The notes beneath the pieces were generated by a model. It saw only the letters and a list, made by a program, of their open reading frames with translations, had not been told where the DNA came from and ran no database searches. 64,000 nt of DNA. Source: Bacteroides coprosuis DSM 18011. GTDB taxonomy: Bacteria; Bacteroidota; Bacteroidia; Bacteroidales; Bacteroidaceae. The stretch is from the NCBI GenBank assembly GCA_000212915.1, contig CM001167.1, positions 731,780 through 795,779 on the forward strand, written 5' to 3'. Shown here one piece after another: positions 24,934 to 33,393 of the stretch. Made by a program: the position numbers and the translations under genes. Positions within the stretch are counted from its first letter, which is position 1. Each line of letters begins with the position of its first letter.

Positions 24934-25509
24934 ATGAAAAAACTTCTTACAGACATAGAATTAGATTTCTACGAACTGAAATGTCTTTTGGAATACTTGG
25001 ATAAAAATCCAGAAGACTCTAACTTATTTAAAGTAGCAGAGCGAAGTCTAAATAATTTATCAGAACGGATGGGTGAGTTAAAAAAGGAGTTTGCTCATTA
25101 TAAAGCTGTAGAATCACTTCAGAAAGAAACTCCTGTTGTGATTGATAGAGTTGATGAAAAACCATTTGTTAAGAAAAAAGAAGACTTAACTACATCTGAA
25201 TCTATTAATTGTGAAGAGATTCAGAAGGATTCTGATGTTGTCAAACAAGAAGAAATACTGCAAGGAAAAGTAATGACACCAGAATCTGGCTCTATGTATA
25301 GAGCTCTAAGTCTAAATGATGTTTTTAGATATTCTCGTGAATTATTTGATGGTGATTCAAACAAACTGAAAGAAGTTGTGGCAGAAATGGAAAACTTAGG
25401 GAGTTATGAACAGGCTGTAGGTTATTTAAGTACGGTGGTTTCTTGTAGTATAGAAGATTATGCTTTTCAAGATATGGATGACTTTCTGCAACGATATTAC
25501 AAAATATAA
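24934..25509 (+). CDS. Conserved hypothetical protein, 191 aa
   Basis: No enzyme family recognised. The first 60 residues look helical and coiled-coil-like (LDFYELKCLLEYLDKN..., LNNLSERMGELKKEFAHYKAV). A low-complexity Lys/Glu/Val-rich linker follows (about 70-120), then a C-terminal block of the type SMYRALSLNDVFRYSRELFDGDSNKLKEVVAEM, which I have seen as a conserved tail in Bacteroidales hypothetical proteins. The ATG at 24934 is preferred over the TTG ten codons earlier because that extension lies on the promoter box TACATTTG (24899-24906). The rsmI gene follows after 6 bases, so they are co-transcribed. Function unknown; no membrane segment or signal peptide. Confidence 0.7.
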   Translation: MKKLLTDIELDFYELKCLLEYLDKNPEDSNLFKVAERSLNNLSERMGELKKEFAHYKAVESLQKETPVVIDRVDEKPFVKKKEDLTTSESINCEEIQKDSDVVKQEEILQGKVMTPESGSMYRALSLNDVFRYSRELFDGDSNKLKEVVAEMENLGSYEQAVGYLSTVVSCSIEDYAFQDMDDFLQRYYKI

Positions 25510-25515
25510 TTAAGA

Positions 25516-26193
25516 ATGGGAATACTATTTGTGGTTCCAACACCCGTAGGGAACTTAGAAGATATGACTTTTAGGGCTATTAAAGTACTAAAAGAAGTTG
25601 ATTTAATACTAGCAGAAGACACTAGAACTTCTAGTGTTTTATTAAAGCATTATGATATAAAAAATCCTTTACAGTCTCATCATAAGTTTAATGAACATAA
25701 AATGGTGGAGAGTGTTATAAATAGAATAAAGGCAGGTGCAAATATAGCCTTAATATCAGATGCAGGAACTCCTGCTATTTCTGATCCAGGGTTCTTAGTT
25801 GTGCGGGAGTGTATACGAAATGGTATAGAGGTACAATGTTTACCTGGAGCTACAGCTTTAATACCTGCTGTTGTTTCATCAGGCTTGCCTAATGATCGAT
25901 TCTGCTTTGAGGGCTTCTTACCTCCTAAAAAAGGAAGAATGACTCGCATGAAGGAGTTAGCAGAAGAAGTTAGAACAATGGTTTGTTATGAATCTCCTTA
26001 TCGCTTGGTAAAAACACTAACTCAATTTGCTGAGTATATGGGAGAAGAAAGACAAGTCTCCGTTTCTCGTGAAATATCTAAGTTGCATGAAGAAACAGTT
26101 CGTGGTACCTTGAAAGAAGTGATAACTCACTTTTCTGAAAACGAACCACGTGGAGAAATTGTTATAGTAATAGAAGGTGCTCATAAAAAATAA
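25516..26193 (+). CDS. rsmI: 16S rRNA 2'-O-ribose C1402 methyltransferase
   Basis: Methylates the ribose of C1402 in the decoding centre of 16S rRNA using SAM. The 225-aa protein carries the tetrapyrrole-methylase-fold motifs of RsmI: VVPTPVGNLEDMTFRAIKVL (residues 5-24), ILAEDTRTSSVLLKHY (about 31-46), ALISDAGTPAISDPG and PGATALIPAVVSSGLPNDRFCFEGFLP. Slightly shorter than E. coli RsmI (286 aa), lacking the C-terminal extension, as is common in this phylum. It begins 6 bases after the hypothetical gene and is followed by a lipoprotein gene on the same strand. Confidence 0.95.
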   Translation: MGILFVVPTPVGNLEDMTFRAIKVLKEVDLILAEDTRTSSVLLKHYDIKNPLQSHHKFNEHKMVESVINRIKAGANIALISDAGTPAISDPGFLVVRECIRNGIEVQCLPGATALIPAVVSSGLPNDRFCFEGFLPPKKGRMTRMKELAEEVRTMVCYESPYRLVKTLTQFAEYMGEERQVSVSREISKLHEETVRGTLKEVITHFSENEPRGEIVIVIEGAHKK

Positions 26194-26220
26194 AGTTGTA
26201 AAATTAAATTGGAAAAACGT

Positions 26221-27087
26221 ATGAAAAAGAGTTTATTTTTAGTCCTATCTTGTGTTGTATTTCTTACAGCATGTGACTTTGGTGGAAAGAAAAAACTACA
26301 AGCTGAGAAAGATTCTTTAGCGCTAGAATTATCTCAGAAGAACAATGAGCTAGATGAGTTTTGGGGAGTATTCAATGAAATTCAAGAAGGCTTCCGTCAA
26401 ATCAATATTGCTGAAGATAGAGTTGATCTTCAAAGAGGATCTCTTACTGAGCAAGGAGCTACTGCTCGTCAAAAAATCAAAGAAGACATGGAATTTATAG
26501 CAAAAACCATGGAAGACAATAAAGCTCAAATTGAAAAGTTAGAAGCAATGCTTCAAAAGAATAAAAACGCTTCAGCTAACTTAGTTAATACAGTTGCATC
26601 TCTTAAAAAAGAGTTAGCAGAAAAAACAAATCGAATTGGTGAACTTCAAACAGAATTGGCTTCTAAGAATATTCGCATTCAAGAATTGGATGCAGCTGTA
26701 AGTAATTTGGCAGCAGACGTTGAATCACTAGCTGAAGCCAATGATGCTAAAGCTGCAGCTGTAGAAAAACAAGATAGATTGTTAAATACTGCGTGGTTTG
26801 TATTTGGTACAAAATCAGAATTAAAAGATCAAAAAATTATTACTGGTGGTGTCTTCAAGACAAGAGAAGTAATGACCGAAGAGTTTAATAAAGATTACTT
26901 TACTGAAATTGATATTAGAACTACCAAAACAATTGAGTTGTATTCTAAATCTGCAAAACTATTAACTACACACCCTGATGGTTCATTTACATTAGATAAA
27001 AATAGTAAGGGCGAATATGTTTTATCTATTACAAATGCTAAAGACTTTTGGAGTGTAAGTAAATATCTTGTGATTCTTGTGAAATAG
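26221..27087 (+). CDS. Coiled-coil lipoprotein of unknown function
   Basis: From the ATG at 26221 a signal peptide with lipobox FLTAC puts the lipidated Cys near residue 18. Residues 25-170 are almost entirely heptad-patterned coiled coil (LQAEKDSLALELSQKNNELDEF..., LKKELAEKTNRIGELQTELASK), followed by a 100-residue beta-rich C-terminal domain (TAWFVFGTKSELKDQKIITGG...) ending in KYLVILVK. The arrangement suggests a periplasmic or outer-membrane-anchored rod with a globular head, similar to conserved Bacteroidales lipoproteins. No activity can be assigned. The TTG four codons upstream is rejected because the ATG opens a canonical signal peptide. A terminator follows closely. Confidence 0.8.
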   Translation: MKKSLFLVLSCVVFLTACDFGGKKKLQAEKDSLALELSQKNNELDEFWGVFNEIQEGFRQINIAEDRVDLQRGSLTEQGATARQKIKEDMEFIAKTMEDNKAQIEKLEAMLQKNKNASANLVNTVASLKKELAEKTNRIGELQTELASKNIRIQELDAAVSNLAADVESLAEANDAKAAAVEKQDRLLNTAWFVFGTKSELKDQKIITGGVFKTREVMTEEFNKDYFTEIDIRTTKTIELYSKSAKLLTTHPDGSFTLDKNSKGEYVLSITNAKDFWSVSKYLVILVK

Positions 27088-27112
27088 TAGAATTATATAA
27101 ATAAATAGTAAG

Positions 27113-27141
27113 ATGGGTTGTAGAAATACAGCCCATTTTTT
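27113..27141 (+). terminator. Terminator after the coiled-coil lipoprotein gene
   Basis: Stem ATGGGTTGTA (27113-27122) with TACAGCCCAT (27127-27136; one G-U pair), a GAAA tetraloop and a T-run. Confidence 0.9.
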
Positions 27142-27173
27142 ATATCTAGTATTCAAATAACAGTAGAACATAA

Positions 27174-27866
27174 ATGTATAAAGCTATATTTTTTGATTTA
27201 GATGATACGCTATGGAGTTTCTCTAAAAATGCAGAGGAAGCTTTTAGAGAAGTTTATCACCAATTTTCCTTTGGCCGATATTTTATTGATTTCAATCACT
27301 TTTATTCTCTCTACCAAGAGAAAAATAAAGAGTTGTGGTATTTATATGGGCAGGGTAAAATTGATCGTAATACTTTAAATTCAGTCCGTTTTCATTATCC
27401 ACTAGTGCGTGTGGGAGTTTACGATGAGGCTCTAGTGAATAATTACTCTAAATACTTTTTTAGATTAATTCCTACAAAGTCCAATCTAATTGAAGGGGCA
27501 ATTGATGTGCTTGAGGCTAGTGCATCCAAGTATCCTTTGTATATCTTATCCAATGGTTTTAAAGAACTTCAATATGAAAAGATGAGGAATAGTAATATAC
27601 TTCAATATTTTAGTGGTGTTATCCTGTCTGATGAGGTTGGTGTAAATAAACCAGATGCTAGAATTTTCAATTATGCACTTCAAAAAGCAGGTGTGATAAA
27701 CTCTGAAGCCTTGATGGTAGGAGATAATTGGGTGGCAGATATAGAAGGTGCCAAAAATGCAGGAATTGATCAAGCTTTTTTGTCTAAAAAGGTATCTCCA
27801 AACAATTCCTTTATTCCTACTTATCAAATTAGTAGTTTGATGGATCTAATAGATGTAATAAGATGA
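27174..27866 (+). CDS. YjjG-type noncanonical pyrimidine nucleotidase (HAD superfamily)
   Basis: HAD hydrolase of 230 aa. Motif I is FFDLDDTLW (Asp 8 and 10), motif II is the Ser in YILSNGF, motif III is the Lys in VGVNKPDARIF and motif IV is VGDNWVADIEGA. The helical cap (about 18-95) with the LWYLYGQGKIDRNTLNSVRF segment resembles the YjjG group, which dephosphorylates noncanonical pyrimidine nucleotides as house-cleaning. The HAD assignment is firm; the YjjG subgroup is likely from length and cap sequence. It stands alone between a terminator and the first SusC gene. Confidence 0.85.
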   Translation: MYKAIFFDLDDTLWSFSKNAEEAFREVYHQFSFGRYFIDFNHFYSLYQEKNKELWYLYGQGKIDRNTLNSVRFHYPLVRVGVYDEALVNNYSKYFFRLIPTKSNLIEGAIDVLEASASKYPLYILSNGFKELQYEKMRNSNILQYFSGVILSDEVGVNKPDARIFNYALQKAGVINSEALMVGDNWVADIEGAKNAGIDQAFLSKKVSPNNSFIPTYQISSLMDLIDVIR

Positions 27867-28200
27867 TTTATAATGAACTAGGTTTATGTGTGTATTGTAT
27901 GTTAAAAAAAGTATCTGTTGTTTTTAAAAATACCTCTATGTGTTGTTTAGTTTGTTAATATTTTACTTAATGATTGTTTAGGGTATTAATTCGTGTCTAT
28001 ATGTGATTATTAGTATTGATTAATGTGTTTTATGTGTCTCGTGTAATTATTATTTATGTGTTAAAATGATGTAAGAATATTCGTAATACTTCCATTTTGA
28101 TTTTTAAACGATGTTTTTATACTAAAAAAGTTGTTTAATTAATAAATTTTATCAATATTACACAACGTTAACGAGCACTAACTAATAAAAACTTGTAGAT
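27867..28200 (+). promoter_or_regulatory. AT-rich regulatory region before the first SusC/SusD pair
   Basis: 334 bases without a gene. Five copies of TATGTG (starting at 27885, 27937, 28000, 28031 and 28055) plus one AATGTG (28022) lie within about 175 bases. No clear TTTG/TAnnTTTG promoter stood out, and no ECF-sigma or hybrid two-component gene is beside it, so the regulator is likely encoded elsewhere. Confidence 0.35.
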
Positions 28201-31200
28201 ATGAGAAAATTAATGATGTTTTTGAGTTGTCTATTATTCAGTATTGGATATATGACAGCCCAAACTCAGAAGGTATCAGGTGTGGTTCTTTCTGAGGATG
28301 ATGGTTCGCCTGTAATTGGAGCTTCAGTGTTGGTTGAAGGAACCAGCTTGGGGACAATCACGGATGTTGATGGGCATTTCGAATTGCTTCGAGTTCCTAA
28401 TGATACTAAAACTTTAAAAGTATCATTTATTGGAATGAAAACAGTTAGCGTACCTATAAAACCTGTAATGAGGATTGTTTTACAGTCCGATACGGAAGTT
28501 TTAGATGAAGTGATGGTAGTGGCATATGGTACAGCTAAAAAATCGTCATTTACAGGGTCTGCTGCTACAGTTAAAGGTGATGATATTGCTAAAATGCAAG
28601 TGTCGTCAGTTTCTAAAGCTCTGGAAGGGGCTGCACCAGGTGTACAAGTTATTAATACAAGTGGACAACCTGGAGAAAATGCCAAAATTCGTATTCGTGG
28701 TATTGGTTCATTTAGTGCTTCTTCCGCACCATTATATGTAGTAGATGGCATGCCATATGATGAGTCGGCTGTTAATGCGATTAATCCTTCTGATATAGAG
28801 AGTTTATCCATTCTTAAGGATGCTGCTTCTGCATCTCTTTATGGATCAAGAGCTGCTAATGGTGTAATTATGATTACAACTAAAAAAGGGTCTGCACATA
28901 AATCTAGCGTAGATGTTGAAGCTAGATGGGGTATAAACCAGAGAGCTGTTCCTGAATATAACATAATGAAGGATCCGAGACAATTTGTATTAGCTACTTG
29001 GAATGTACTTAAGAATTCAGAAAATGGAACACCTGAAAATGCATCTATTGATTTAATTAAAAATTTAGGATATAATCCATTTGTTGGAATTTCTAATGAA
29101 CAAATAGTAACCCCAGATGGTCTTGTAACAAATGCCCCACTTCGCCATCATGATAATTGGGCAGATGAGGTCCTTAAAACAGGTTTTCGACAAGAGTATA
29201 ATGTGAGTTTTCAAGGAGGAAGTGATAAAACTAAGCATTTCTTATCTTTTGGTTATCTAAATGATGAAGGGATTTTAAAAAGTACTGATTTTCAACGTTT
29301 TTCAGGTCGTGCAAATATTACTCATGAAGTGAATAAATACTTCGGTGTTGATGGCGGCTTATCTTATTCAAGAGGTGAAAAGAATGCAGGTCAATCTCAA
29401 GGAGCAAGTTTAAGTAATTATTCAAATGCTTTCTTTTTTACTCAAGGTATAGCTCCTATTTATCCTGTTTACGCTTATGATAAGGAGACTGGTGAAAAGC
29501 TCTATGATGAAAATGGTGTAATTTATGACTTTGGTGATGGTACTTATAGTTCGAGGATGGGGGGATTTGCGAATCAAAATCCAGCAGCTAATAGTAAGTT
29601 AGATACTCATGAAACTCTAAATGATAACTTTAGTGGGAGAGGCTCTATGTATATTAACTTTTTGAATGATTTTAAGTTTACTGCGAATATGGGGTATGAC
29701 TTAATGACTCAAGCACGAACTGATCATATGAATCCATTATATGGTGATGCTGCTAAAGTTGGTGGAAGAACTTATAAATATAACAATAGAACTCAGACCG
29801 TAACTTTTAACCAGATTTTAAGTTATGCTAAAGATATTGAGAAACACCATATTGATGCAATGTTAGGACATGAGTCTTATTCTTATAAATACAAATATCA
29901 ATATGACCACAAGTATAATTTCTATGTTATTGGTAATCCTGAGTTTAATAATGCTACAACAATGGGTGATATGTATTCTTTTACACAAAGACATAAAATG
30001 GAGAGTTTCTTTGGTCGTGTAAATTATGACTATGACAATAAATATTACTTTTCAGGAAGTATACGTTCAGATAAATCTTCAAAATTTCATCCAGATAATC
30101 GTAGAGGAACATTTTGGTCAATTGGTGGATCATGGAGAATTACTCAAGAAGAATTTATGAAAGAGATTGACTGGCTGTCAAATTTAAAACTAAAATTGAG
30201 CTATGGAACCCAGGGTAATGATGGAATTTTAGATATAAATGGTTCTCCTGTTTATGAGCCTTATTTAAAACAATATACAATATCAAAGAGTGATGATGGG
30301 TTCAGTGTAGTTGAAACTTATCGTGGTAATAAAGATTTGACATGGGAAACCAGTAAAAACTTAAATATAGGTATTGAGGCAGGTTTCTTTAATAATAGGT
30401 TAACTGTAGATTTAGATTATTTCTATAAAAAGACCTCAGATATGTTATATAATATGCCTTATCCGACATCTTCAGGTATTGAATACATTCCTATGAACTT
30501 GTTAAATATGAAGAATCAAGGGTTTGAGTTTACAATAAATGCTACTCCAATAGTTTCTGATGATTTTGTGTGGACACTTTCTTTGAATGGTACAACATAT
30601 AAAAATAAAATATTGAAGTTGCCAGAAAGCAATAAAGAAGCTGGCATTATCCATGGGGTTGGTAGTATGTTCAAATTAACAGAAGGAGGCTCTATATATG
30701 ACTTGTATATTAAAGATTATGCAGGAGTAGACCCTGAAAATGGTGCAGCTCTGTGGTACATGGATGTGTATGATGAAAATGGATTGTTTTTAGAAAAGAA
30801 AACAACCACGGAGTATGAAGATGCAACTAAATATGATAAAGGTTCCGTTTTACCAGATTTTCAAGGTGCATTTTCCACCTCACTTACATATAAAGGTTTT
30901 GACTTAGGTATCGGTTTTAATTTTCAAATTGGTGGTAAAATTTATGATAGCATGTATGCTTCATTTATGCATGCAGGTAATAGTAAAGGAAGTAATTGGC
31001 ATAAAGATATATTAAATGCGTGGACACCAGAGAATATATATACCAATGTCCCTATTCTTAATGGTTCTCAAACACCTAATAGTCAATCTACAAGATTTTT
31101 AACAAATGCATCCTATTTAAATTTAAGAAATATAACTCTTGGTTACACTTTCCCTACGAAGTGGATGAAGACAATAAACATGAATACAGCTCGTATTTAT

Positions 31201-31332
31201 GTAACTGCAGATAATGTGGCCTTGATTTCTCGCAGAAAAGGTATGGATCCACGCCAATATGCATATGGTTATTCTGCTGCTAACTATTCTGCTATAAGAA
31301 CTATTTCTTTAGGTTTAAAATTGAATTTTTAA
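28201..31332 (+). CDS. SusC/RagA-family TonB-linked outer-membrane receptor (pair 1)
   Basis: Large outer-membrane barrel that, with a SusD lid, imports oligosaccharides or peptides. Signal peptide ends near IGYMTAQ. A carboxypeptidase-regulatory-like domain (VSGVVLSEDDGSPVIGASVLVEG, about 26-100) precedes a DEVMVVAYG linker of TonB-box type and the plug (KIRIRGIGSFSASSAPLYVVDGMP). The barrel runs to the aromatic terminus LGLKLNF. At 1043 aa it is typical of SusC. There is no STN domain, so direct signalling through an anti-sigma factor is unlikely. The SusD gene follows after 12 bases. No glycosidase or peptidase is adjacent, so the substrate is unknown. It resembles the second SusC in this window closely. 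Confidence 0.95.
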   Translation: MRKLMMFLSCLLFSIGYMTAQTQKVSGVVLSEDDGSPVIGASVLVEGTSLGTITDVDGHFELLRVPNDTKTLKVSFIGMKTVSVPIKPVMRIVLQSDTEVLDEVMVVAYGTAKKSSFTGSAATVKGDDIAKMQVSSVSKALEGAAPGVQVINTSGQPGENAKIRIRGIGSFSASSAPLYVVDGMPYDESAVNAINPSDIESLSILKDAASASLYGSRAANGVIMITTKKGSAHKSSVDVEARWGINQRAVPEYNIMKDPRQFVLATWNVLKNSENGTPENASIDLIKNLGYNPFVGISNEQIVTPDGLVTNAPLRHHDNWADEVLKTGFRQEYNVSFQGGSDKTKHFLSFGYLNDEGILKSTDFQRFSGRANITHEVNKYFGVDGGLSYSRGEKNAGQSQGASLSNYSNAFFFTQGIAPIYPVYAYDKETGEKLYDENGVIYDFGDGTYSSRMGGFANQNPAANSKLDTHETLNDNFSGRGSMYINFLNDFKFTANMGYDLMTQARTDHMNPLYGDAAKVGGRTYKYNNRTQTVTFNQILSYAKDIEKHHIDAMLGHESYSYKYKYQYDHKYNFYVIGNPEFNNATTMGDMYSFTQRHKMESFFGRVNYDYDNKYYFSGSIRSDKSSKFHPDNRRGTFWSIGGSWRITQEEFMKEIDWLSNLKLKLSYGTQGNDGILDINGSPVYEPYLKQYTISKSDDGFSVVETYRGNKDLTWETSKNLNIGIEAGFFNNRLTVDLDYFYKKTSDMLYNMPYPTSSGIEYIPMNLLNMKNQGFEFTINATPIVSDDFVWTLSLNGTTYKNKILKLPESNKEAGIIHGVGSMFKLTEGGSIYDLYIKDYAGVDPENGAALWYMDVYDENGLFLEKKTTTEYEDATKYDKGSVLPDFQGAFSTSLTYKGFDLGIGFNFQIGGKIYDSMYASFMHAGNSKGSNWHKDILNAWTPENIYTNVPILNGSQTPNSQSTRFLTNASYLNLRNITLGYTFPTKWMKTINMNTARIYVTADNVALISRRKGMDPRQYAYGYSAANYSAIRTISLGLKLNF

Positions 31333-31344
31333 AAGAATACAATT

Positions 31345-32826
31345 ATGAAAAAATTAAAATATATATTATTACTAATTGTAATGCCAATTCTGATATCGGC
31401 ATGCTCTAGTAGTTTTCTTGATACAGATCTTAATGAAAATGCCTCAGATGATCAGGTTCAAGATGCTATAAACAGAGATCCTTCCAAAATAAAAGGATAT
31501 ATTTCTGGGTTCTATAAAAACTTGTTTGCTCCAGAGTCTCAACGTAGTCATGATGACTTTGGCTTAAAAGGAATTGAATTAGCAACAGATATGATGGGTG
31601 AGGATATAGCTTATCTTACAAGCCATTTTTTTGTATATGATTATCTCTTAGACAACAGAGGATCATCTTATCGAAGACCTGCATCAACTTGGCAGGAGTT
31701 TTATGCTGTGATTAATGGTACAAATGAAGTTATCTCTAAATTGATTGAGCAGATAGATTCAGGGGATGAAACTGTTGAAAAGATGCTTGGAGAAAGCTTC
31801 GTTATAAGAGCATATAGCTATTTTTGGTTAATAAATATGTATCAACATCCATATCAATGGAATAAAGATAAACCAGGAATTCCTGTTTATAATGAAACTG
31901 ATATACTTCTAAACAGAGTTCCAGTAAAAGAAGTGTATAATCAGATTCTCTCCGATTTAGATAAAGGTTATAATTTACTTAAGGGTAAAAAAGCGGCAAG
32001 TAAAGGTGAAATAAGTGAGTATGCAGCAGCAGCTATTTATGCTAAAGTATTGCAGTTTGTTGATGATTATCCTAACCAGTGGGAGACTGTTGCTAAATAT
32101 GCACAAGAAGCTATTAAAGGAGGTTCTTTAATGACAGAAGCAGAGTTGCTCTCTGGTTTTAATACCGTGGATCTCTCAGAAGTTTTATGGGGAGCTCTAA
32201 TTGATGGAGAGAGTAACACATTCTATGCTTCGTTTATGAGTCATATGGATCCGTATAGTCCTGGTTATGGAGGAAATTTGGGTAATTATAAGATGATTGC
32301 AAGTGATCTATATGATAAGATTCCTGAAACTGATATCAGAAAAAAATGGTTTGGTATTAAAATTGAATCAGAAGATAATCCACATTATCATGTTCAACAG
32401 TATATTCAGAAGAAATTTGTTGACGTAGGATCTTTAGGTAAAGGAGGAACTTTTACCTCTGATTATATTTATTTACGTACAGCTGAAATGTATTTTGTAG
32501 CTGCTGAAGCATTTGCTAATTTAGGAAAGAATGCTGAAGCCCAAAAACTATTAGAAGAGGTAGTTAAGTCCCGTAACCCTGATTATTCAGCTAGCGGTAA
32601 GGATTTACTTGAAGAAATAAGGATTCAAAAGAGGATTGAAATGTGGGGTGAAGGTGTTAGACTTTTTGATATGAAGAGAAGAGGAGAACCCTTAAATAGA
32701 AAAGGCAGTGTAAATCACTCCTCAACAACAGTTCATGAACTCCCTGCTAATGATAAGAAGTTTATATATAAAATACCAGATGACGAAATGAATGCTAATA
32801 AGGAGATAGGTGAACAGAATGATTAG
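31345..32826 (+). CDS. SusD/RagB-family surface lipoprotein (pair 1)
   Basis: Ligand-binding lid of the SusC channel. Signal peptide with lipobox ILISAC (lipid Cys at 20), followed by acidic residues compatible with surface export. Helical TPR-like parts are visible (EMLGESFVIRAYSYFWLINMYQHPYQW, ISEYAAAAIYAKVLQFV), as is the characteristic C-terminal block YIYLRTAEMYFVAAEAFANLG, then IRIQKRIEMWGEGVRLFDMKRRGEPLNR. Length 493 aa is standard. Cotranscribed with the SusC gene upstream; a strong hairpin follows about 75 bases after the stop. Confidence 0.95.
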   Translation: MKKLKYILLLIVMPILISACSSSFLDTDLNENASDDQVQDAINRDPSKIKGYISGFYKNLFAPESQRSHDDFGLKGIELATDMMGEDIAYLTSHFFVYDYLLDNRGSSYRRPASTWQEFYAVINGTNEVISKLIEQIDSGDETVEKMLGESFVIRAYSYFWLINMYQHPYQWNKDKPGIPVYNETDILLNRVPVKEVYNQILSDLDKGYNLLKGKKAASKGEISEYAAAAIYAKVLQFVDDYPNQWETVAKYAQEAIKGGSLMTEAELLSGFNTVDLSEVLWGALIDGESNTFYASFMSHMDPYSPGYGGNLGNYKMIASDLYDKIPETDIRKKWFGIKIESEDNPHYHVQQYIQKKFVDVGSLGKGGTFTSDYIYLRTAEMYFVAAEAFANLGKNAEAQKLLEEVVKSRNPDYSASGKDLLEEIRIQKRIEMWGEGVRLFDMKRRGEPLNRKGSVNHSSTTVHELPANDKKFIYKIPDDEMNANKEIGEQND

Positions 32827-32900
32827 TTATAAGTAAAATTATTTTTTATGAATTAGTCATAGACTAGTATAAATATTTATCCCTTATAAGATCTTAATAT

Positions 32901-32938
32901 AAAGCATGTTGTATAACATTAATACAACATGCTTTTTT
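32901..32938 (+). terminator. Terminator of the first SusC/SusD operon
   Basis: 14-bp perfect stem (AAAGCATGTTGTAT, 32901-32914, with its complement at 32922-32935), 7-base loop and T-run. It separates the two SusCD pairs into independent transcripts. Confidence 0.93.
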
Positions 32939-33301
32939 GTTTATAATTACTTTTTAAGTTAATATCTGTAATGTAATATTACTATTGTGTGTTAGTAAAT
33001 ATTTTGATTTGTGAAAATGTACTGCTATGTAGCTCTGATATAGTCTGATTGATAGAGGATTAATACCCTTATGGGTAAATAGCTTGAATTTGACTGCTTA
33101 ATTTGACATATTGATAATGTGATTAATCTATATGCTCTTAAATATATTTATAAATGCTTATTCTGCTTTCATTTTGATAAGTTGTGTTGGGTTTTAAAAA
33201 GAGAATATGTAATCGAAAAAGGATATTCTGTATAAAAATCGTAGATATATACTCTTTTTAGCTTACATTTTATTGCTTAAAGTCAATTCTTTGCAAAAAA
33301 T

Positions 33302-33332
33302 ATTGATTGTTTTATATTTTTTAATACATTTG
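33302..33332 (+). promoter_or_regulatory. Candidate promoter of the second SusC/SusD pair
   Basis: TACATTTG (33325-33332) is a perfect TAnnTTTG -7 element; a partial -33 element ATTG (33302-33305) lies 19 bases upstream. It would give a leader of about 55 bases. TTAAAGTCAA and TTTGCAAA each occur twice nearby (about 33277-33350). The remainder of 32939-33301 is AT-rich; apart from a small dyad TACCC-TTAT-GGGTA (33064-33077) I see nothing in it. Confidence 0.5.
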
Positions 33333-33393
33333 CAAACTGTTAAAGTCAAAAAATATTATTTAATAAAGCTAAGACGAACTTTAAGCAAAAATT

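Noticed and set aside
28266-28811. 181-codon minus-strand frame within the first SusC gene
   Set aside because: Antisense to the conserved carboxypeptidase-like and plug domains; composition (Ser/Thr/Pro-rich) is what reverse reading of this gene gives.
33064-33077. Dyad TACCC-TTAT-GGGTA between the SusCD pairs as an operator
   Set aside because: Five-base arms far (about 260 bases) from the predicted promoter; too short to support in AT-rich DNA.
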